Assembly (NCBI GenBank): GCA_947500775.1
Contig: CANMTD010000001.1
Span: 930,001-994,000, forward strand
Origin: an uncultured Paracoccaceae bacterium
GTDB lineage: Bacteria; Pseudomonadota; Alphaproteobacteria; Rhodobacterales; Rhodobacteraceae
DNA: 64,000 nucleotides
Direction of reading: 5' to 3'
Part shown: positions 1 through 9,217 of the stretch, piece by piece
Layout: every line of letters begins with the position of its first letter
How positions within the stretch are numbered: position 1 is the first letter of the stretch
Notes under the pieces: generated by a model
The model's database searches: none
What the model was told of the DNA's origin: nothing
What the model saw: only the letters and a program-made list of their open reading frames with translations
Program-made: the position numbers and the translations under genes

Positions 1-262
1 GGCGCATGAATTCGGCGTTTTCACCGACGTAAGAGCTGATCATTTTTTTGACCTGACGGGTCTGCAACAGGATGCCGATGCCGAAATCATCGACGCCCGC
101 GTTGTTGCTGGCAAAGGTCAGCCCCTTGGTGCCCGCGTCCCGGATGGCCGCCAGCAGCAGCTCGGGAATGCCGCACAGGCCGAAACCGCCTGCGGCAATC
201 AGCATATCGTCGTGCAAAAGCCCCTCCAGGGCCTCTGCCGCCGATCCGTATACCTTTTTCAT
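1..262 (-). CDS. scoA: 3-oxoacid CoA-transferase subunit A, N-terminal part (cut by window edge)
   Basis: This is the first 87 residues of the alpha subunit of a succinyl-CoA:3-ketoacid CoA-transferase, which activates acetoacetate or related 3-oxoacids with CoA from succinyl-CoA. The start MKKVYGSAAEALEG, then DDMLIAAGGFGLCGIPE, then the SNNAGVDDFGIG segment is the normal N-terminal pattern of the family. The ATG at 260-262 is preceded on the coding strand by a purine-rich GGGAGAG ribosome site. The remainder, and probably the beta subunit scoB, lie left of the window. The family call is firm; the exact 3-oxoacid is not determined. Confidence 0.9.
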   Translation of the reverse strand, partial: MKKVYGSAAEALEGLLHDDMLIAAGGFGLCGIPELLLAAIRDAGTKGLTFASNNAGVDDFGIGILLQTRQVKKMISSYVGENAEFMR

Positions 263-401
263 TGAACTCTCCCGGAGATTGGATTTGCTCCGGTTTTACG
301 GGGTGCAAGGGCCAAGTCAATGACATCAGGGCATTTTGGGTGTTTCTTGCATCGTGAGCCTTGACCGCTGGCCCAAGCCGCGGTCAAGGCTCTGCGCGAT
401 C

Positions 402-929
402 TTACTTGACCTTGAGGATACCGCAGGCAACGCGGCCACCGGCCCCGCCGATGGGCTGGCTGATATGGTCATCGGCCGCTTCGTGGATGATGAAGGTCGA
501 ACCATCAGCATCCAGCAGCCCATGTGCGCCACCCTTTACCGAAACCAGAGTTGAAAACGCCTCCATCTCTCCGATGCCATCCGCACCGACAAAGATATTA
601 GGCAGATCTCCGGGTTCGGGGCCTTTCGGGTTCATCAGCCCGTGCGCGCCTTCGACCTTGCCGACATGACCCTTGGCGGATTTGAAACCGGTGCCGGGAT
701 CGCATTCACCGTGGCTGTGCAGATGCAGCCCGTGTTTGCCGGGTTCAAGGCCAGAGACTTTCACATAGATAAGAACACCGCTGGGGCCCTGACTAAGATG
801 GGCAACGCCAATCGACGTGCCGTCTTTGTTGATCAGGTCGGCACTGGCGGAAGGATGTGTGCCACCGGCAATGGCGGGCGCGGCAAAGACAACGGCGGCC
901 AAGGTGACGGAACGAACTAGGTTTTTCAT
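402..929 (-). CDS. sodC: Cu/Zn superoxide dismutase, periplasmic
   Basis: 175-residue secreted superoxide dismutase that would remove superoxide in the periplasm. Residues 1-21 form a signal peptide (MKNLVRSVTLAAVVFAAPAIA). The copper/zinc ligand region is present: HLHSHGECDPGTGF, then SAKGHVGK, AHGLMNPKG, GDLPN and the late HEAADDH histidine with its disulphide partner GGRVACG. One oddity: the usual HxGDLPN zinc-ligand histidine is a glutamate (PEPGDLPN, GAA codon near 616), so zinc binding may be altered. It stands alone, with 135 bases between it and the upstream topA stop, where its promoter should lie. Confidence 0.93.
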   Translation of the reverse strand: MKNLVRSVTLAAVVFAAPAIAGGTHPSASADLINKDGTSIGVAHLSQGPSGVLIYVKVSGLEPGKHGLHLHSHGECDPGTGFKSAKGHVGKVEGAHGLMNPKGPEPGDLPNIFVGADGIGEMEAFSTLVSVKGGAHGLLDADGSTFIIHEAADDHISQPIGGAGGRVACGILKVK

Positions 930-1064
930 TTGTGTTTCCAGTTTGATAGGGTACTTGAACAGACTGCCTCAAGACTATCTAACTGCAAACATCCGACCCG
1001 CCCGTAACATTCGGTGCGGGGTGGGTAAACTTCCTGTGACACAAGGGCAAGGGCCGCGCCCGGC

Positions 1065-3632
1065 CTATTTGGTGGCGGCTTTCTTTTTCTTGGCGGCCGG
1101 TTTGCGGGTGGTTTTCTTCTTGCCGCCCTTGGCTGCCTTTTCCTCGATCAGCTGAACTGCCATTTCCATGGTGACGTCGTCGGGTTCGACATCCTTGGGC
1201 AGGGTCGCGTTGATCTTTTCCCATTTGACGTAGGGGCCGTATTTGCCCTTCATCACCTGCACCGGGCCGCCATCGGGGTGATCGCCGATTTCGCGCAGCG
1301 GTTTGGCGGCCACACCGCGCCCGCCGCGGCTGGCGACCTTTTCGGCTAGCAATTGCACCGCGTGGTTCATGCCGACGGTCCAGACCTCGTCGATGCTTTC
1401 AAGGTTGGCATTGGTGCCACCCCGGTCCGAGGTGCTTTCGGCATGTTTCAGATAGGGGCCATAACGTCCGATATTGGCCCAGACCATGACCCCGTCTTCG
1501 GGGTGGGGGCCAAGCGGGCGGGGCAGGGACAGCAGTTTCAGCGCCTGTTCCAGATCGACATCCGCGGGCGGCCATTCCTTGGGGATGGACTGGCGCGGGG
1601 GTTTCTTGTTGTCCTCGGTCACTTCGCCACGCTGGACATAGGGGCCAAAGCGGCCCTTGAAGGCATAGATCTTGTCGCCTGCGTCTTCGCCCAGCATCTT
1701 GCCCTCGGGGGGGATGCCGCCGGTGTCTTCGGCGCCGGGGGGGCCGAAGGCGCGGGTATAGCGGCATTCGGGATAGTTCGAACAACCGATAAAGGCGCCG
1801 CCCGAACGCGCCGTGCGCATGCTTAGCCGTCCGGCACCGCAATTGGGGCACAGGCGCGGATCGCTGCCGTCTTCGGTGGGCGGGAACAGATGCGGCTCCA
1901 GCACCTCGTTGATCTTGTCCAGCACCTCGCCGATCCGCAGATCGGCGGTTTCAGCGATGGCGGCGGAAAAGTCGCGCCAGAAACTGCCCAGCACATCTAT
2001 ATAGTCGCGATCCCCGGCCGAGACATCGTCAAGTTCGCCCTCAAGGTTGGCGGTGAACTCATAGCCCACGTATTTGCGGAAGTAGTTGGTCAGAAAGGCC
2101 GTGACCAGCCGCCCCTTGTCTTCGGGGATCAGGCGGTTCTTGTCCTTGCGGACATATTCGCGGTCCTGAATCGTGGTGACGATGCTGGCATAGGTCGAGG
2201 GGCGGCCGATGCCCAGCTCTTCCATCCGCTTGACCAAAGTCGCCTCGGTATAGCGCGGTGGGGGCTGGGTGAAATGCTGTTCGGGGGTCACGCTTTGTTT
2301 GTCGGCGGGTTCGCCTTCGGCGATCTGCGGCAGGCGCTTGTCATCGTCATCGACAACCACATCGTCGCGGCCTTCTTCATAGACCTTCATGAACCCGTCA
2401 AACAGCATCACCTGACCGGTGGCGCGCAGTTCGACCTGACCGTCCGCGCTGGCCACATCCACGGTGGTGCGTTCCATCCGGGCGCCGGCCATCTGGCTGG
2501 CGAGCGTCCGTTTCCAGATCAGATCGTACAGTTTGCGCTGGTCGGGTTCGCTGACCTTCAGGCTGGCGGCATCCCGGGTCATATCCGTGGGGCGGATACA
2601 TTCGTGGGCTTCCTGCGCGTTCTTGGCCTTGTTCTTGTAGATACGCGGGCTGTCGGGGACATAATCGTCGCCGTAACGATCCTTGATCGCGTCGCGGGCG
2701 GCGGTCACCGCCTCGGGGGCCATGTCGATGCCGTCGGTCCGCATATAGGTGATCAGCCCGGCCTCGTACAAACGCTGGGCGGTGCTCATGGTCTGGCGCG
2801 CGCCCATGCCGAATTTGCGGCTGGCCTCTTGTTGCAGGGTCGAGGTCATGAAGGGCGCGCTGGGGTTGCGGTTGGCCGGTTTCGCCTCGACCGATTTCAC
2901 GCTCAGGTCGCGGCTGTTGATCGCCTGCACCGCCAGTTCGGCGGCGGTGGTGTTCGCGATGTCGAATTTGTCCAGCTTCTGACCGCCCAGAACGGTCAGC
3001 CGCGCCTCGTATGACTGACCGCGCGGCGTGCCCAGCATCGCCTTGACCGACCAGTATTCGCGGGCGTTGAACGCCTCGATCTCCATCTCGCGTTCGACGA
3101 TCAGCCGCAGACAGACCGATTGCACGCGGCCTGCCGATTTGGCGCCGGGCAGTTTGCGCCACAGCACCGGCGACAGGTTGAACCCCACCAGATAATCCAG
3201 CGCGCGGCGCGCCAGATAGGCATCGACCAGCGGCTGATCGACCTGACGCGGGTTTTTCATCGCCTCGGTCACGGCGGATTTGGTGATCGCGTTGAACACC
3301 ACGCGGCTGACGGGGGTGTCTTTCTTGATCACCTTACGTTTGCGCAGCGTTTCTTCCAGATGCCAGCTGATCGCCTCGCCCTCGCGGTCGGGGTCGGTTG
3401 CGAGGATCAGCACGTTGTCGTCTTTCAATGCGTCGGCGATGGCTTTGACATGTTTCTTGCTGTCGCTGCCGACTTCCCATTTCATATCGAAATCATGCTC
3501 TGTATCGACAGAGCCATCCTTGGGCGGCAGATCGCGCACATGGCCGTACGAGGCCAGAACGGTAAAATCATCGCCCAGATACTTGTTGATCGTCTTGGCT
3601 TTTGCTGGGGACTCGACAACGACGACGGGCAT
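1065..3632 (-). CDS. topA: DNA topoisomerase I
   Basis: 855-residue type IA topoisomerase that relaxes negative supercoils. The N-terminal TOPRIM domain begins MPVVVVESPAKAKTINKYLG and has the acidic DPDREGE motif. The catalytic tyrosine is Tyr296 in ITYMRTDG. The C-terminal third has one four-cysteine zinc ribbon (CPNCG with CSNYPEC), then several short GxYGPY repeats (FGPYV, YGPYLK, YGPYVK) and a lysine-rich tail that is typical of alphaproteobacteria. An in-frame ATG lies 69 bases further upstream, but the start at 3632 matches the family N-terminus and has AAAGGA five bases ahead. Confidence 0.97.
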   Translation of the reverse strand: MPVVVVESPAKAKTINKYLGDDFTVLASYGHVRDLPPKDGSVDTEHDFDMKWEVGSDSKKHVKAIADALKDDNVLILATDPDREGEAISWHLEETLRKRKVIKKDTPVSRVVFNAITKSAVTEAMKNPRQVDQPLVDAYLARRALDYLVGFNLSPVLWRKLPGAKSAGRVQSVCLRLIVEREMEIEAFNAREYWSVKAMLGTPRGQSYEARLTVLGGQKLDKFDIANTTAAELAVQAINSRDLSVKSVEAKPANRNPSAPFMTSTLQQEASRKFGMGARQTMSTAQRLYEAGLITYMRTDGIDMAPEAVTAARDAIKDRYGDDYVPDSPRIYKNKAKNAQEAHECIRPTDMTRDAASLKVSEPDQRKLYDLIWKRTLASQMAGARMERTTVDVASADGQVELRATGQVMLFDGFMKVYEEGRDDVVVDDDDKRLPQIAEGEPADKQSVTPEQHFTQPPPRYTEATLVKRMEELGIGRPSTYASIVTTIQDREYVRKDKNRLIPEDKGRLVTAFLTNYFRKYVGYEFTANLEGELDDVSAGDRDYIDVLGSFWRDFSAAIAETADLRIGEVLDKINEVLEPHLFPPTEDGSDPRLCPNCGAGRLSMRTARSGGAFIGCSNYPECRYTRAFGPPGAEDTGGIPPEGKMLGEDAGDKIYAFKGRFGPYVQRGEVTEDNKKPPRQSIPKEWPPADVDLEQALKLLSLPRPLGPHPEDGVMVWANIGRYGPYLKHAESTSDRGGTNANLESIDEVWTVGMNHAVQLLAEKVASRGGRGVAAKPLREIGDHPDGGPVQVMKGKYGPYVKWEKINATLPKDVEPDDVTMEMAVQLIEEKAAKGGKKKTTRKPAAKKKKAATK

Positions 3633-4008
3633 GAATTTCCTTTCGACTCGGCCTTGGGCCTCTGGCGGCGCAAGATGTGGGCGATAGGGATGAATTGTCA
3701 ATCCATCCCCTGCGGCCTTTGGCGCACGCCCCTACGGGGCGGAAAAATGTCGCGGTTCACCCGCCGCCCGGGGTGGGGTGCGGAACGTAAGGTCACGTTC
3801 TGTGTCAGGGGCTGACAAAAATCGTGATGGATTCCACCGCGCGAAACGCTGTGTCACCAAAGATTCGCAAAAATTGTGCTTTACACACCGCCCCCTTTCG
3901 GCACACCATATATAGTAAGGACGGCGGGCAAATAACGCCGAACCTAGAGCAGGCACCTAAGCCTAGTGGGCTGCCATCCACTAGTTGCTACAACCAAAGA
4001 GGCCGGGC
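3633..4008. promoter_or_regulatory. Divergent intergenic region topA / ybjN-like gene with a perfect inverted repeat
   Basis: This 376-base gap separates topA (leftward) from the YbjN-family gene (rightward) and must hold both promoters. It includes an AT-rich stretch at about 3868-3920. At 3963-3969 and 3978-3984 there is a perfect 7-bp inverted repeat, CTAGTGG and CCACTAG, with an 8-base spacer, ending 24 bases before the rightward start. It may be an operator or an mRNA hairpin. I could not fit convincing -35/-10 boxes and see no coding potential. Confidence 0.4.
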
Positions 4009-4512
4009 ATGTCACTTTCCGAAGACTTTATCCAAAGCGAAGACGTTCACCCCATCGACATCGTCGAACATCTTGCCGAACACCATGAATGGGACTTCGA
4101 CAGGGTCACAGACGATCAGATCGCCATGGCGGTCGAAGGACAGTGGCGCACGTATTCGATCACATTGGCGTGGTCGGGGTACGATGAAACGCTGCGCCTG
4201 ATCTGTACCTTCGAAATGGAACCGCCCGAGGACAAGCTGCCGGCCCTTTATGAAACCCTGAACCGCACCAACGACATGTGCTGGTCGGGCGCTTTCACCT
4301 ATTGGAATGAACAGCGGCTGATGGTCTATCGTTACGGGCTGATCCTGTCGGGCGGCCAGGTGGCCGGGCCCGAACAGATCGACCGGCTGATCAACACGGC
4401 GGTGTCTTCGTCGGAACGGTTCTATCCGGCGTTCCAGCTGGTGGCCTGGGCCGATCAAAGCCCGAAAGAGGCGATGCAGGTCGCCATTGCAGAGGCTTAC
4501 GGTCGCGCCTAA
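4009..4512 (+). CDS. YbjN domain-containing protein
   Basis: 167-residue soluble acidic protein of the YbjN family, which resembles type III secretion chaperones in fold and has no firmly known function. The characteristic pattern is visible: an N-terminal helix-strand part with VEGQWRTYSITLAWSG, then LRLICTFEMEPPEDKL, LYETLNRTNDMCWSGAFTYW and VYRYGLILSGG. There is no signal peptide or membrane segment. The start at 4009 is chosen over the ATG at 3985 because MSLSEDFI is the usual N-terminus and AGAGG lies just upstream. proC follows after 27 bases, so the two may be cotranscribed. Confidence 0.85.
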   Translation: MSLSEDFIQSEDVHPIDIVEHLAEHHEWDFDRVTDDQIAMAVEGQWRTYSITLAWSGYDETLRLICTFEMEPPEDKLPALYETLNRTNDMCWSGAFTYWNEQRLMVYRYGLILSGGQVAGPEQIDRLINTAVSSSERFYPAFQLVAWADQSPKEAMQVAIAEAYGRA

Positions 4513-4539
4513 TCTCGCCCCCAAACAAAGGGGGCGCCA

Positions 4540-5361
4540 ATGAACATGAATGATGTCAGCAGCCGGGGGCTTGTGCTTTTGGGCTGCGGCAAGATGGGGT
4601 CGGCCATGTTGCAGGGCTGGCTGCGGCAGGGGCTGTCACCGGCCTCGGTCTGGGTGATCGACCCGCATCCCTCTGACTGGGTTCAGGGGCTGGCGGGGCA
4701 GGGGCTGCATCTGAACGCCGACCTGCCCCCCGGTCCCGCTATCGTTCTGATCGCCGTCAAACCGCAGATGATGCAGGCCGCGCTTCCGGTGCTGGCACCG
4801 CTGGGCAATGGTGACACGCTGTTCCTGTCGGTCGCGGCGGGCACGCCGATCCGGTTCTATGAAGATGTGCTGGGCGATCAGACGCCGGTGATCCGGGCCA
4901 TGCCCAACACACCGGCCGCGATTTCGCGGGGGATAACCGCACTTTACGGCAATACCCGCACCGATGACACGCATCTGCGATTGGCCGAGGATCTGCTGGC
5001 CGCGATCGGACAGACCGTGCGTCTGGACGACGAGGCGCAGATGGATGCGGTCACGGGGGTGTCTGGATCGGGCCCGGCCTATGTATTTCACCTGATCGAA
5101 ACGCTGGCCGCGGCCGGGGTGGCGCAGGGATTGTCGCCCGATCTGGCGATGACATTGGCCAAGGCGACCGTCGGTGGTGCCGGGCAACTGGCCGAAGACG
5201 CGGATGAAGACCCCGCGCAACTGCGCGTCAACGTCACCTCGCCCGGCGGCACCACCGCCGCCGCACTTGAGGTGCTGATGGATGCGGACACCGGGTTTCC
5301 GGCCCTTTTGGAACGCGCGGTCAGGGCCGCCGCAGATCGCAGCCGGGAGTTGGGCGCATGA
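4540..5361 (+). CDS. proC: Pyrroline-5-carboxylate reductase
   Basis: 273-residue NAD(P)H enzyme that makes the last step of proline synthesis, reducing pyrroline-5-carboxylate to proline. The Rossmann motif [11 protein letters not shown] is at residues 13-23. The family signature follows: [25 protein letters not shown], and the C-terminal [19 protein letters not shown]. The length is normal for the family. The start has AAAGGGGG 5-12 bases ahead. The stop overlaps the csaA start by four bases (ATGA), so the next two genes are probably translated from the same message. Confidence 0.95.
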   Translation: MNMNDVSSRGLVLLGCGKMGSAMLQGWLRQGLSPASVWVIDPHPSDWVQGLAGQGLHLNADLPPGPAIVLIAVKPQMMQAALPVLAPLGNGDTLFLSVAAGTPIRFYEDVLGDQTPVIRAMPNTPAAISRGITALYGNTRTDDTHLRLAEDLLAAIGQTVRLDDEAQMDAVTGVSGSGPAYVFHLIETLAAAGVAQGLSPDLAMTLAKATVGGAGQLAEDADEDPAQLRVNVTSPGGTTAAALEVLMDADTGFPALLERAVRAAADRSRELGA

Positions 5362-5696
5362 GCGAGATCAGTTTTGACGATTTTCTGAAGGTCGACGTGC
5401 GCGTGGGCCGTATCACCCGCGCCGAACCCTACCCCGAGGCACGCAAGCCCGCGATCAAACTGTGGGTCGATCTGGGCCCCGAGATCGGCGAACGCAAAAG
5501 CTCGGCCCAGATCACCGCGCATTACACCCCCGAGGAACTGCCGGGCAAGCTGGTCATGGCGGTGGTCAATTTCCCGCCGCGCCAGATCGGTAAATTCATG
5601 TCCGAAATTCTGGTGCTGGGCGTGCCGGACGAAGATGGCGAGGTTGTCCTGCTGACACCGGACAAGGACGTGCCCCCCGGCGGGCGGTTGTTCTGA
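5358..5696 (+). CDS. csaA: tRNA-binding domain chaperone CsaA-like
   Basis: 112-residue single-domain protein with the OB-fold tRNA-binding domain (EMAP/Arc1p type). Visible family features are [14 protein letters not shown] at the start, [10 protein letters not shown], then the loop [14 protein letters not shown] and the core [20 protein letters not shown], ending [11 protein letters not shown]. In Bacillus the homologue acts as a secretion-linked chaperone; the role in alphaproteobacteria is uncertain. It overlaps proC by 4 bases and its stop overlaps the next start (TGATG), so it sits in the middle of a three-gene unit. Confidence 0.9.
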   Translation: MSEISFDDFLKVDVRVGRITRAEPYPEARKPAIKLWVDLGPEIGERKSSAQITAHYTPEELPGKLVMAVVNFPPRQIGKFMSEILVLGVPDEDGEVVLLTPDKDVPPGGRLF

Positions 5697-6652
5697 TGCC
5701 CCGGATATTCGTCGCCCGCCCGTTTCCTGACAAGGTGATCGCCGCCCTGCACGATCTGGGCGACCTGACCCTGCGCGACAGCAACAATCCCCTGACACCC
5801 GCCGAAATGGTGGCGGCGCTGACCGGTTATGACGCGGTCATGCCGACGCTGGGCGACGGGTTCTCGGCCGAGGTTTTTGCGCAGGTGCCAACCCCGCGCG
5901 CCCGGATACTGGCCAATTTCGGCGTGGGCTATAACCATATTGACGTGGCGGCGGCGCGGGCGGCGGGCGTGGCCGTGTCGAATACGCCGGGGGCGGTCAC
6001 CGATGCCACCGCCGATATCGCCATGACCCTGATCCTGATGTCGTGCCGCCGCGCGGGCGAAGGCGAACGGCTGGTGCGCGCGGGCGGCTGGACCGGCTGG
6101 ACCCCGACCCAGATGCTGGGCCTGCATGTGACCGGGCGCACCATCGGTATCGTCGGTATGGGGCGGATCGGCAAGGCGATCGCGCGGCGCTGTCACCACG
6201 GGTTCGGGATGGATGTGCGGTTCTTCAATCGCTCGCCCGTCGCCGATCCGGGCGTTCCGGCGGTGCAGGTGGACAGCCTGACCGGGCTGGCCGGGCAGGT
6301 CGATCTTCTGGTGGTCGCGGTGCCGGGCGGGCCCGCCACACATCACCTGATAGGCGCCGATGTGCTGGGCGCGATGCAACCGCATGCCCATCTGATCAAC
6401 ATCGCGCGCGGCGATGTGGTCGCCGAATCCGCGCTGATCGACGCCCTGCAATCGGGGCAGATCGCGGGCGCGGGGCTGGATGTCTACGAATATGAACCCA
6501 AGGTCCCCGCCGCCCTGACCGCCATGGAAAACGTCACGCTGTTGCCGCATCTGGGCACGGCCGCGCTGGAGGTGCGCGAGGCGATGGGCCTGATGGCGGT
6601 TGACAACATCCGGGCCGTTCTGGCGGGGCAGGCGGCCCCGAACGCGGTCTGA
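5696..6652 (+). CDS. D-2-hydroxyacid dehydrogenase (glycerate/glyoxylate reductase type)
   Basis: 318-residue NAD(P)-dependent D-isomer-specific 2-hydroxyacid dehydrogenase. The substrate lobe has the ANFGVGYNHIDV motif, and the nucleotide motif is GIVGMGRIGKAIARR. The catalytic Arg is in NIARGDVV, the Glu in GLDVYEYEPK and the His in LLPHLGTA. It resembles glyoxylate/hydroxypyruvate reductases more than lactate dehydrogenases, but the substrate cannot be fixed from sequence. It is the third gene of the proC-csaA unit, joined by a TGATG overlap. Confidence 0.9.
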   Translation: MPRIFVARPFPDKVIAALHDLGDLTLRDSNNPLTPAEMVAALTGYDAVMPTLGDGFSAEVFAQVPTPRARILANFGVGYNHIDVAAARAAGVAVSNTPGAVTDATADIAMTLILMSCRRAGEGERLVRAGGWTGWTPTQMLGLHVTGRTIGIVGMGRIGKAIARRCHHGFGMDVRFFNRSPVADPGVPAVQVDSLTGLAGQVDLLVVAVPGGPATHHLIGADVLGAMQPHAHLINIARGDVVAESALIDALQSGQIAGAGLDVYEYEPKVPAALTAMENVTLLPHLGTAALEVREAMGLMAVDNIRAVLAGQAAPNAV

Positions 6653-6692
6653 CATTCCAATACAAAACGATTTCAAGGCAGGAGATGACAGG

Positions 6693-8237
6693 ATGAACGG
6701 TGCGGAGTCTTTGGTGCAGACATTCCTGCAGGCGGATGTGGATGTCTGTTTCGCCAATCCCGGGACGTCGGAAATGCATTTCGTCGCGGCCCTGGACCGT
6801 CACCCCGACATGCGCTGTGTCCTGTGCCTGTTCGAAGGCGGCGTGACCGGGGCGGCGGATGGCTATTTCCGGATGACCGGCAATGTGGCGGCGACGCTGC
6901 TGCATCTGGCGCCGGGGTTCGGTAACGGCTTTGCCAACCTGCACAACGCGCAGAAAGCGGGCAGCGGGATCGTCAATGTGGTGGGCGATCACGCGACCTA
7001 TCACCAACGCTATGAAAGCCCGCTGAAAAGCGACGCGCCGGGGATCAGCCGGACCGTGTCGCATTGGACGCGGGTGTCGCCGGATGCGCCCTCGGTGGCC
7101 GGGGACGGGGCCGCCGCGATCCGGGCCGCGCGGTCGAAGAATGGCCAGATCGCCACGCTGATCCTGCCCGCCGATACCGCGTGGGAGGAAGGCAGCACAC
7201 CGGTTGCGGCCCCCGCACCGCCGCCGCTGGTGCGCCCCGATCCGCGCGTGGTGGACCATGCCGCGCGGCAATTGTGCCAGCCGGGCGCCGCGCTGATGAT
7301 CGGCGGTCGGGCCCTTTACGGCGATGCGATGCGTCTGGCCGGGCAGATCGCACAGAAAAGCGGGTGCCGTCTGATGGGGCCGCTGTTTGCGCCGCGTCTG
7401 CAAAGCGGGGCGGGGTCGGTCGTGCTGGACCGGCTGGCCTATGGCGTGGATCAGAACATCGAGCTTTTGGCCGGAACCAAAACGATGGTGCTGTGCGGCG
7501 TCGGGCGCCCGGTTGGGTTTTTCGCCTATCCCGATAAACCCAGCCTGCCGGAACCGCCGGATATGACCCTGATCGACCTGTGCTCGGCTGAGATGGATTG
7601 CCTCTGGACCCTTCAGGCCCTGGCCGAAGCGCTGGACGTGGCCGACGATACCCCCTGTCCGGTGCAGCCGCTGGACCTGCCCGCGCAGCCATCGGGCGAG
7701 ATGGCGCTGGAAAAGGTCGGCGCCGCACTGGCCGCTTTGATGCCGGAACAGGCGATTGTGGTGGATGAGGCGATCACCTCGAACGCGGCGATGATTCCGG
7801 CGTCGGTGACCGCGCGCCCGCATGAACGGCTCAGCCTGATGGGCGGGGCCATCGGGCAATGCCTGCCCTGCGCCACGGGTGCGGCGGTGGCCTGCCCGGA
7901 CCGCAAGGTGATCGCGCTGACCGGGGACGGATCGGCGATGTACACGCTGCAATCGCTGTGGACCATGGCGCGCGAAGGGCTGGATGTGACAGTCATCGTC
8001 TTTGCCAACCGCGGCTATCAGATCCTGTGGGGGGAACTGGCCAATGTCGGGGCGGGGCAGGCGGGCCGCAACGCCGCGCGGATGTTCGATATCACCGACC
8101 CGATGCTGGATTGGGTATCACTGGCCAAAGGGCATGGGGTGGACGGGGCGCAGGCCACCGATATGGACAGCTTCGTGGCCGCCCTGACCCATGCGATGGC
8201 GACAAAGGGCCCGTATCTGATCGAGGTGGTGCTTTAG
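6693..8237 (+). CDS. Thiamine-diphosphate enzyme annotated as acetolactate-synthase large-subunit-like
   Basis: 514-residue ThDP-dependent enzyme of the acetolactate synthase/benzoylformate decarboxylase superfamily. The N-terminal PYR domain has NPGTSEMHFV and the activating glutamate in CLFEGGVTGAADGY. The C-terminal PP domain has the cofactor motif GDGSAMYTLQSLW ending near FANRGYQILWGEL. It lacks a partner small subunit nearby and is shorter than IlvB (about 570), so it is probably not the biosynthetic enzyme; a decarboxylase or carboligase on another 2-oxoacid is likely. The start at 6693 has AGGAG nearby. Its stop overlaps the opposing tdk stop. Confidence 0.8.
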   Translation: MNGAESLVQTFLQADVDVCFANPGTSEMHFVAALDRHPDMRCVLCLFEGGVTGAADGYFRMTGNVAATLLHLAPGFGNGFANLHNAQKAGSGIVNVVGDHATYHQRYESPLKSDAPGISRTVSHWTRVSPDAPSVAGDGAAAIRAARSKNGQIATLILPADTAWEEGSTPVAAPAPPPLVRPDPRVVDHAARQLCQPGAALMIGGRALYGDAMRLAGQIAQKSGCRLMGPLFAPRLQSGAGSVVLDRLAYGVDQNIELLAGTKTMVLCGVGRPVGFFAYPDKPSLPEPPDMTLIDLCSAEMDCLWTLQALAEALDVADDTPCPVQPLDLPAQPSGEMALEKVGAALAALMPEQAIVVDEAITSNAAMIPASVTARPHERLSLMGGAIGQCLPCATGAAVACPDRKVIALTGDGSAMYTLQSLWTMAREGLDVTVIVFANRGYQILWGELANVGAGQAGRNAARMFDITDPMLDWVSLAKGHGVDGAQATDMDSFVAALTHAMATKGPYLIEVVL

Positions 8238-8812
8238 GTCCCGGTCGCTCCACGCCAGTGGCGGCGGCAGAGCGACACATAGGTTTCATTGCCGCCGATC
8301 TGGACCTGCGCGCCTTCGGTCAGCGCCTTGCCGTCGTCGCCCATGCGCACCACCATCGTGGCCTTGCGCCCGCAATGGCAGATGGTGCGCACTTCGCGCA
8401 TTTCATCCGATAGCGCCAACAGGGCGGCAGAGCCGGGGAACAGCTCGCCCCGGAAATCGACGCGCAACCCGTAACACATCACCGGAACGCCTAAATCATC
8501 GACAACGTGTGCCAATTGCCACACTTGACGCAAGGTAAGAAACTGGGCTTCGTCGATAAAAACACAGGCGCAGGGGCCATCCTTCAGCCGCGTCTTGATC
8601 ATCTCGCACAGGTCATCTTGCGGCGAAAAGGTCGCGGCGGTTTCGCCAATACCTATCCGGGATGCGATTCGCCCGACACCCGCCCGGGTATCCAATTGCG
8701 CGGTCATCAGAAAGGTTTCCATCCCACGCTCGCGGTAGTTGTGCGAGGCCTGCAGCAGTATCGTCGACTTGCCGGCGTTCATGGTGGAATAGTGAAAATA
8801 AAGCTTTGCCAT
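8234..8812 (-). CDS. tdk: Thymidine kinase
   Basis: 192-residue type II thymidine kinase that salvages thymidine to dTMP. The P-loop is near the N-terminus (YFHYSTMNAGKST). The Walker-B-like DEAQFL carries the catalytic acid, followed by YGLRVDFRGELFPGS. The structural zinc site uses ICHCGRKA and LCRRHW, that is Cys-x-Cys and Cys-x2-His rather than two CxxC pairs. The stop overlaps the preceding rightward gene by four bases. The thymidylate-binding loop near the C-terminus (GGNETYVSLCRRHW) is intact. Confidence 0.95.
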   Translation of the reverse strand: MAKLYFHYSTMNAGKSTILLQASHNYRERGMETFLMTAQLDTRAGVGRIASRIGIGETAATFSPQDDLCEMIKTRLKDGPCACVFIDEAQFLTLRQVWQLAHVVDDLGVPVMCYGLRVDFRGELFPGSAALLALSDEMREVRTICHCGRKATMVVRMGDDGKALTEGAQVQIGGNETYVSLCRRHWRGATGT

Positions 8813-8923
8813 AAGGTGGTTATCGCGTCGAATTCATGTGGGATCAAGCGGCAAGCGGGCCGAAAACCGAAGAACGGCGTTCCGGATAAAAATCCCTGAA
8901 GCATTCATGGAAACAAGGAAAAT

Positions 8924-8968
8924 ACAGGTCCGATCTGGCTTGCGCCGGGGAGGGACGATCGGACCTGT
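8924..8968. other. Perfect 12-bp inverted repeat in a 405-base gene gap
   Basis: Arms ACAGGTCCGATC (8924-8935) and GATCGGACCTGT (8957-8968) are exact reverse complements with a 21-base GC-rich spacer. A short T run (CACCTTTT) follows about 2 bases after on the top strand, so it could act as a terminator, an attenuator or a small structured RNA. The whole gap 8813-9217 separates tdk (leftward) and the small HTH-like gene (rightward). No reading frame within it looks coding. The function is not determined. Confidence 0.55.
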
Positions 8969-9217
8969 TGCACCTTTTAACCGAATTGGGAAGGCTGTCG
9001 CTATGCTGCCGGTTGCCCGGCCTCGTGTCCCCCAGGATCACAAGAATACGATCAGCCCCTACACGTCACCGACGCTGGGGACGGCGGTACCTAGTTAACA
9101 TCCCGCTACCCAGGACTGTTTTATTTATGACAAATCTGTGCAAACTCATTAATGGGAAAACCTTGCACGCTTTCCCCGCGTGCGGGACAGAAGAACTAGT
9201 TGTTGGATGGATGAAGA

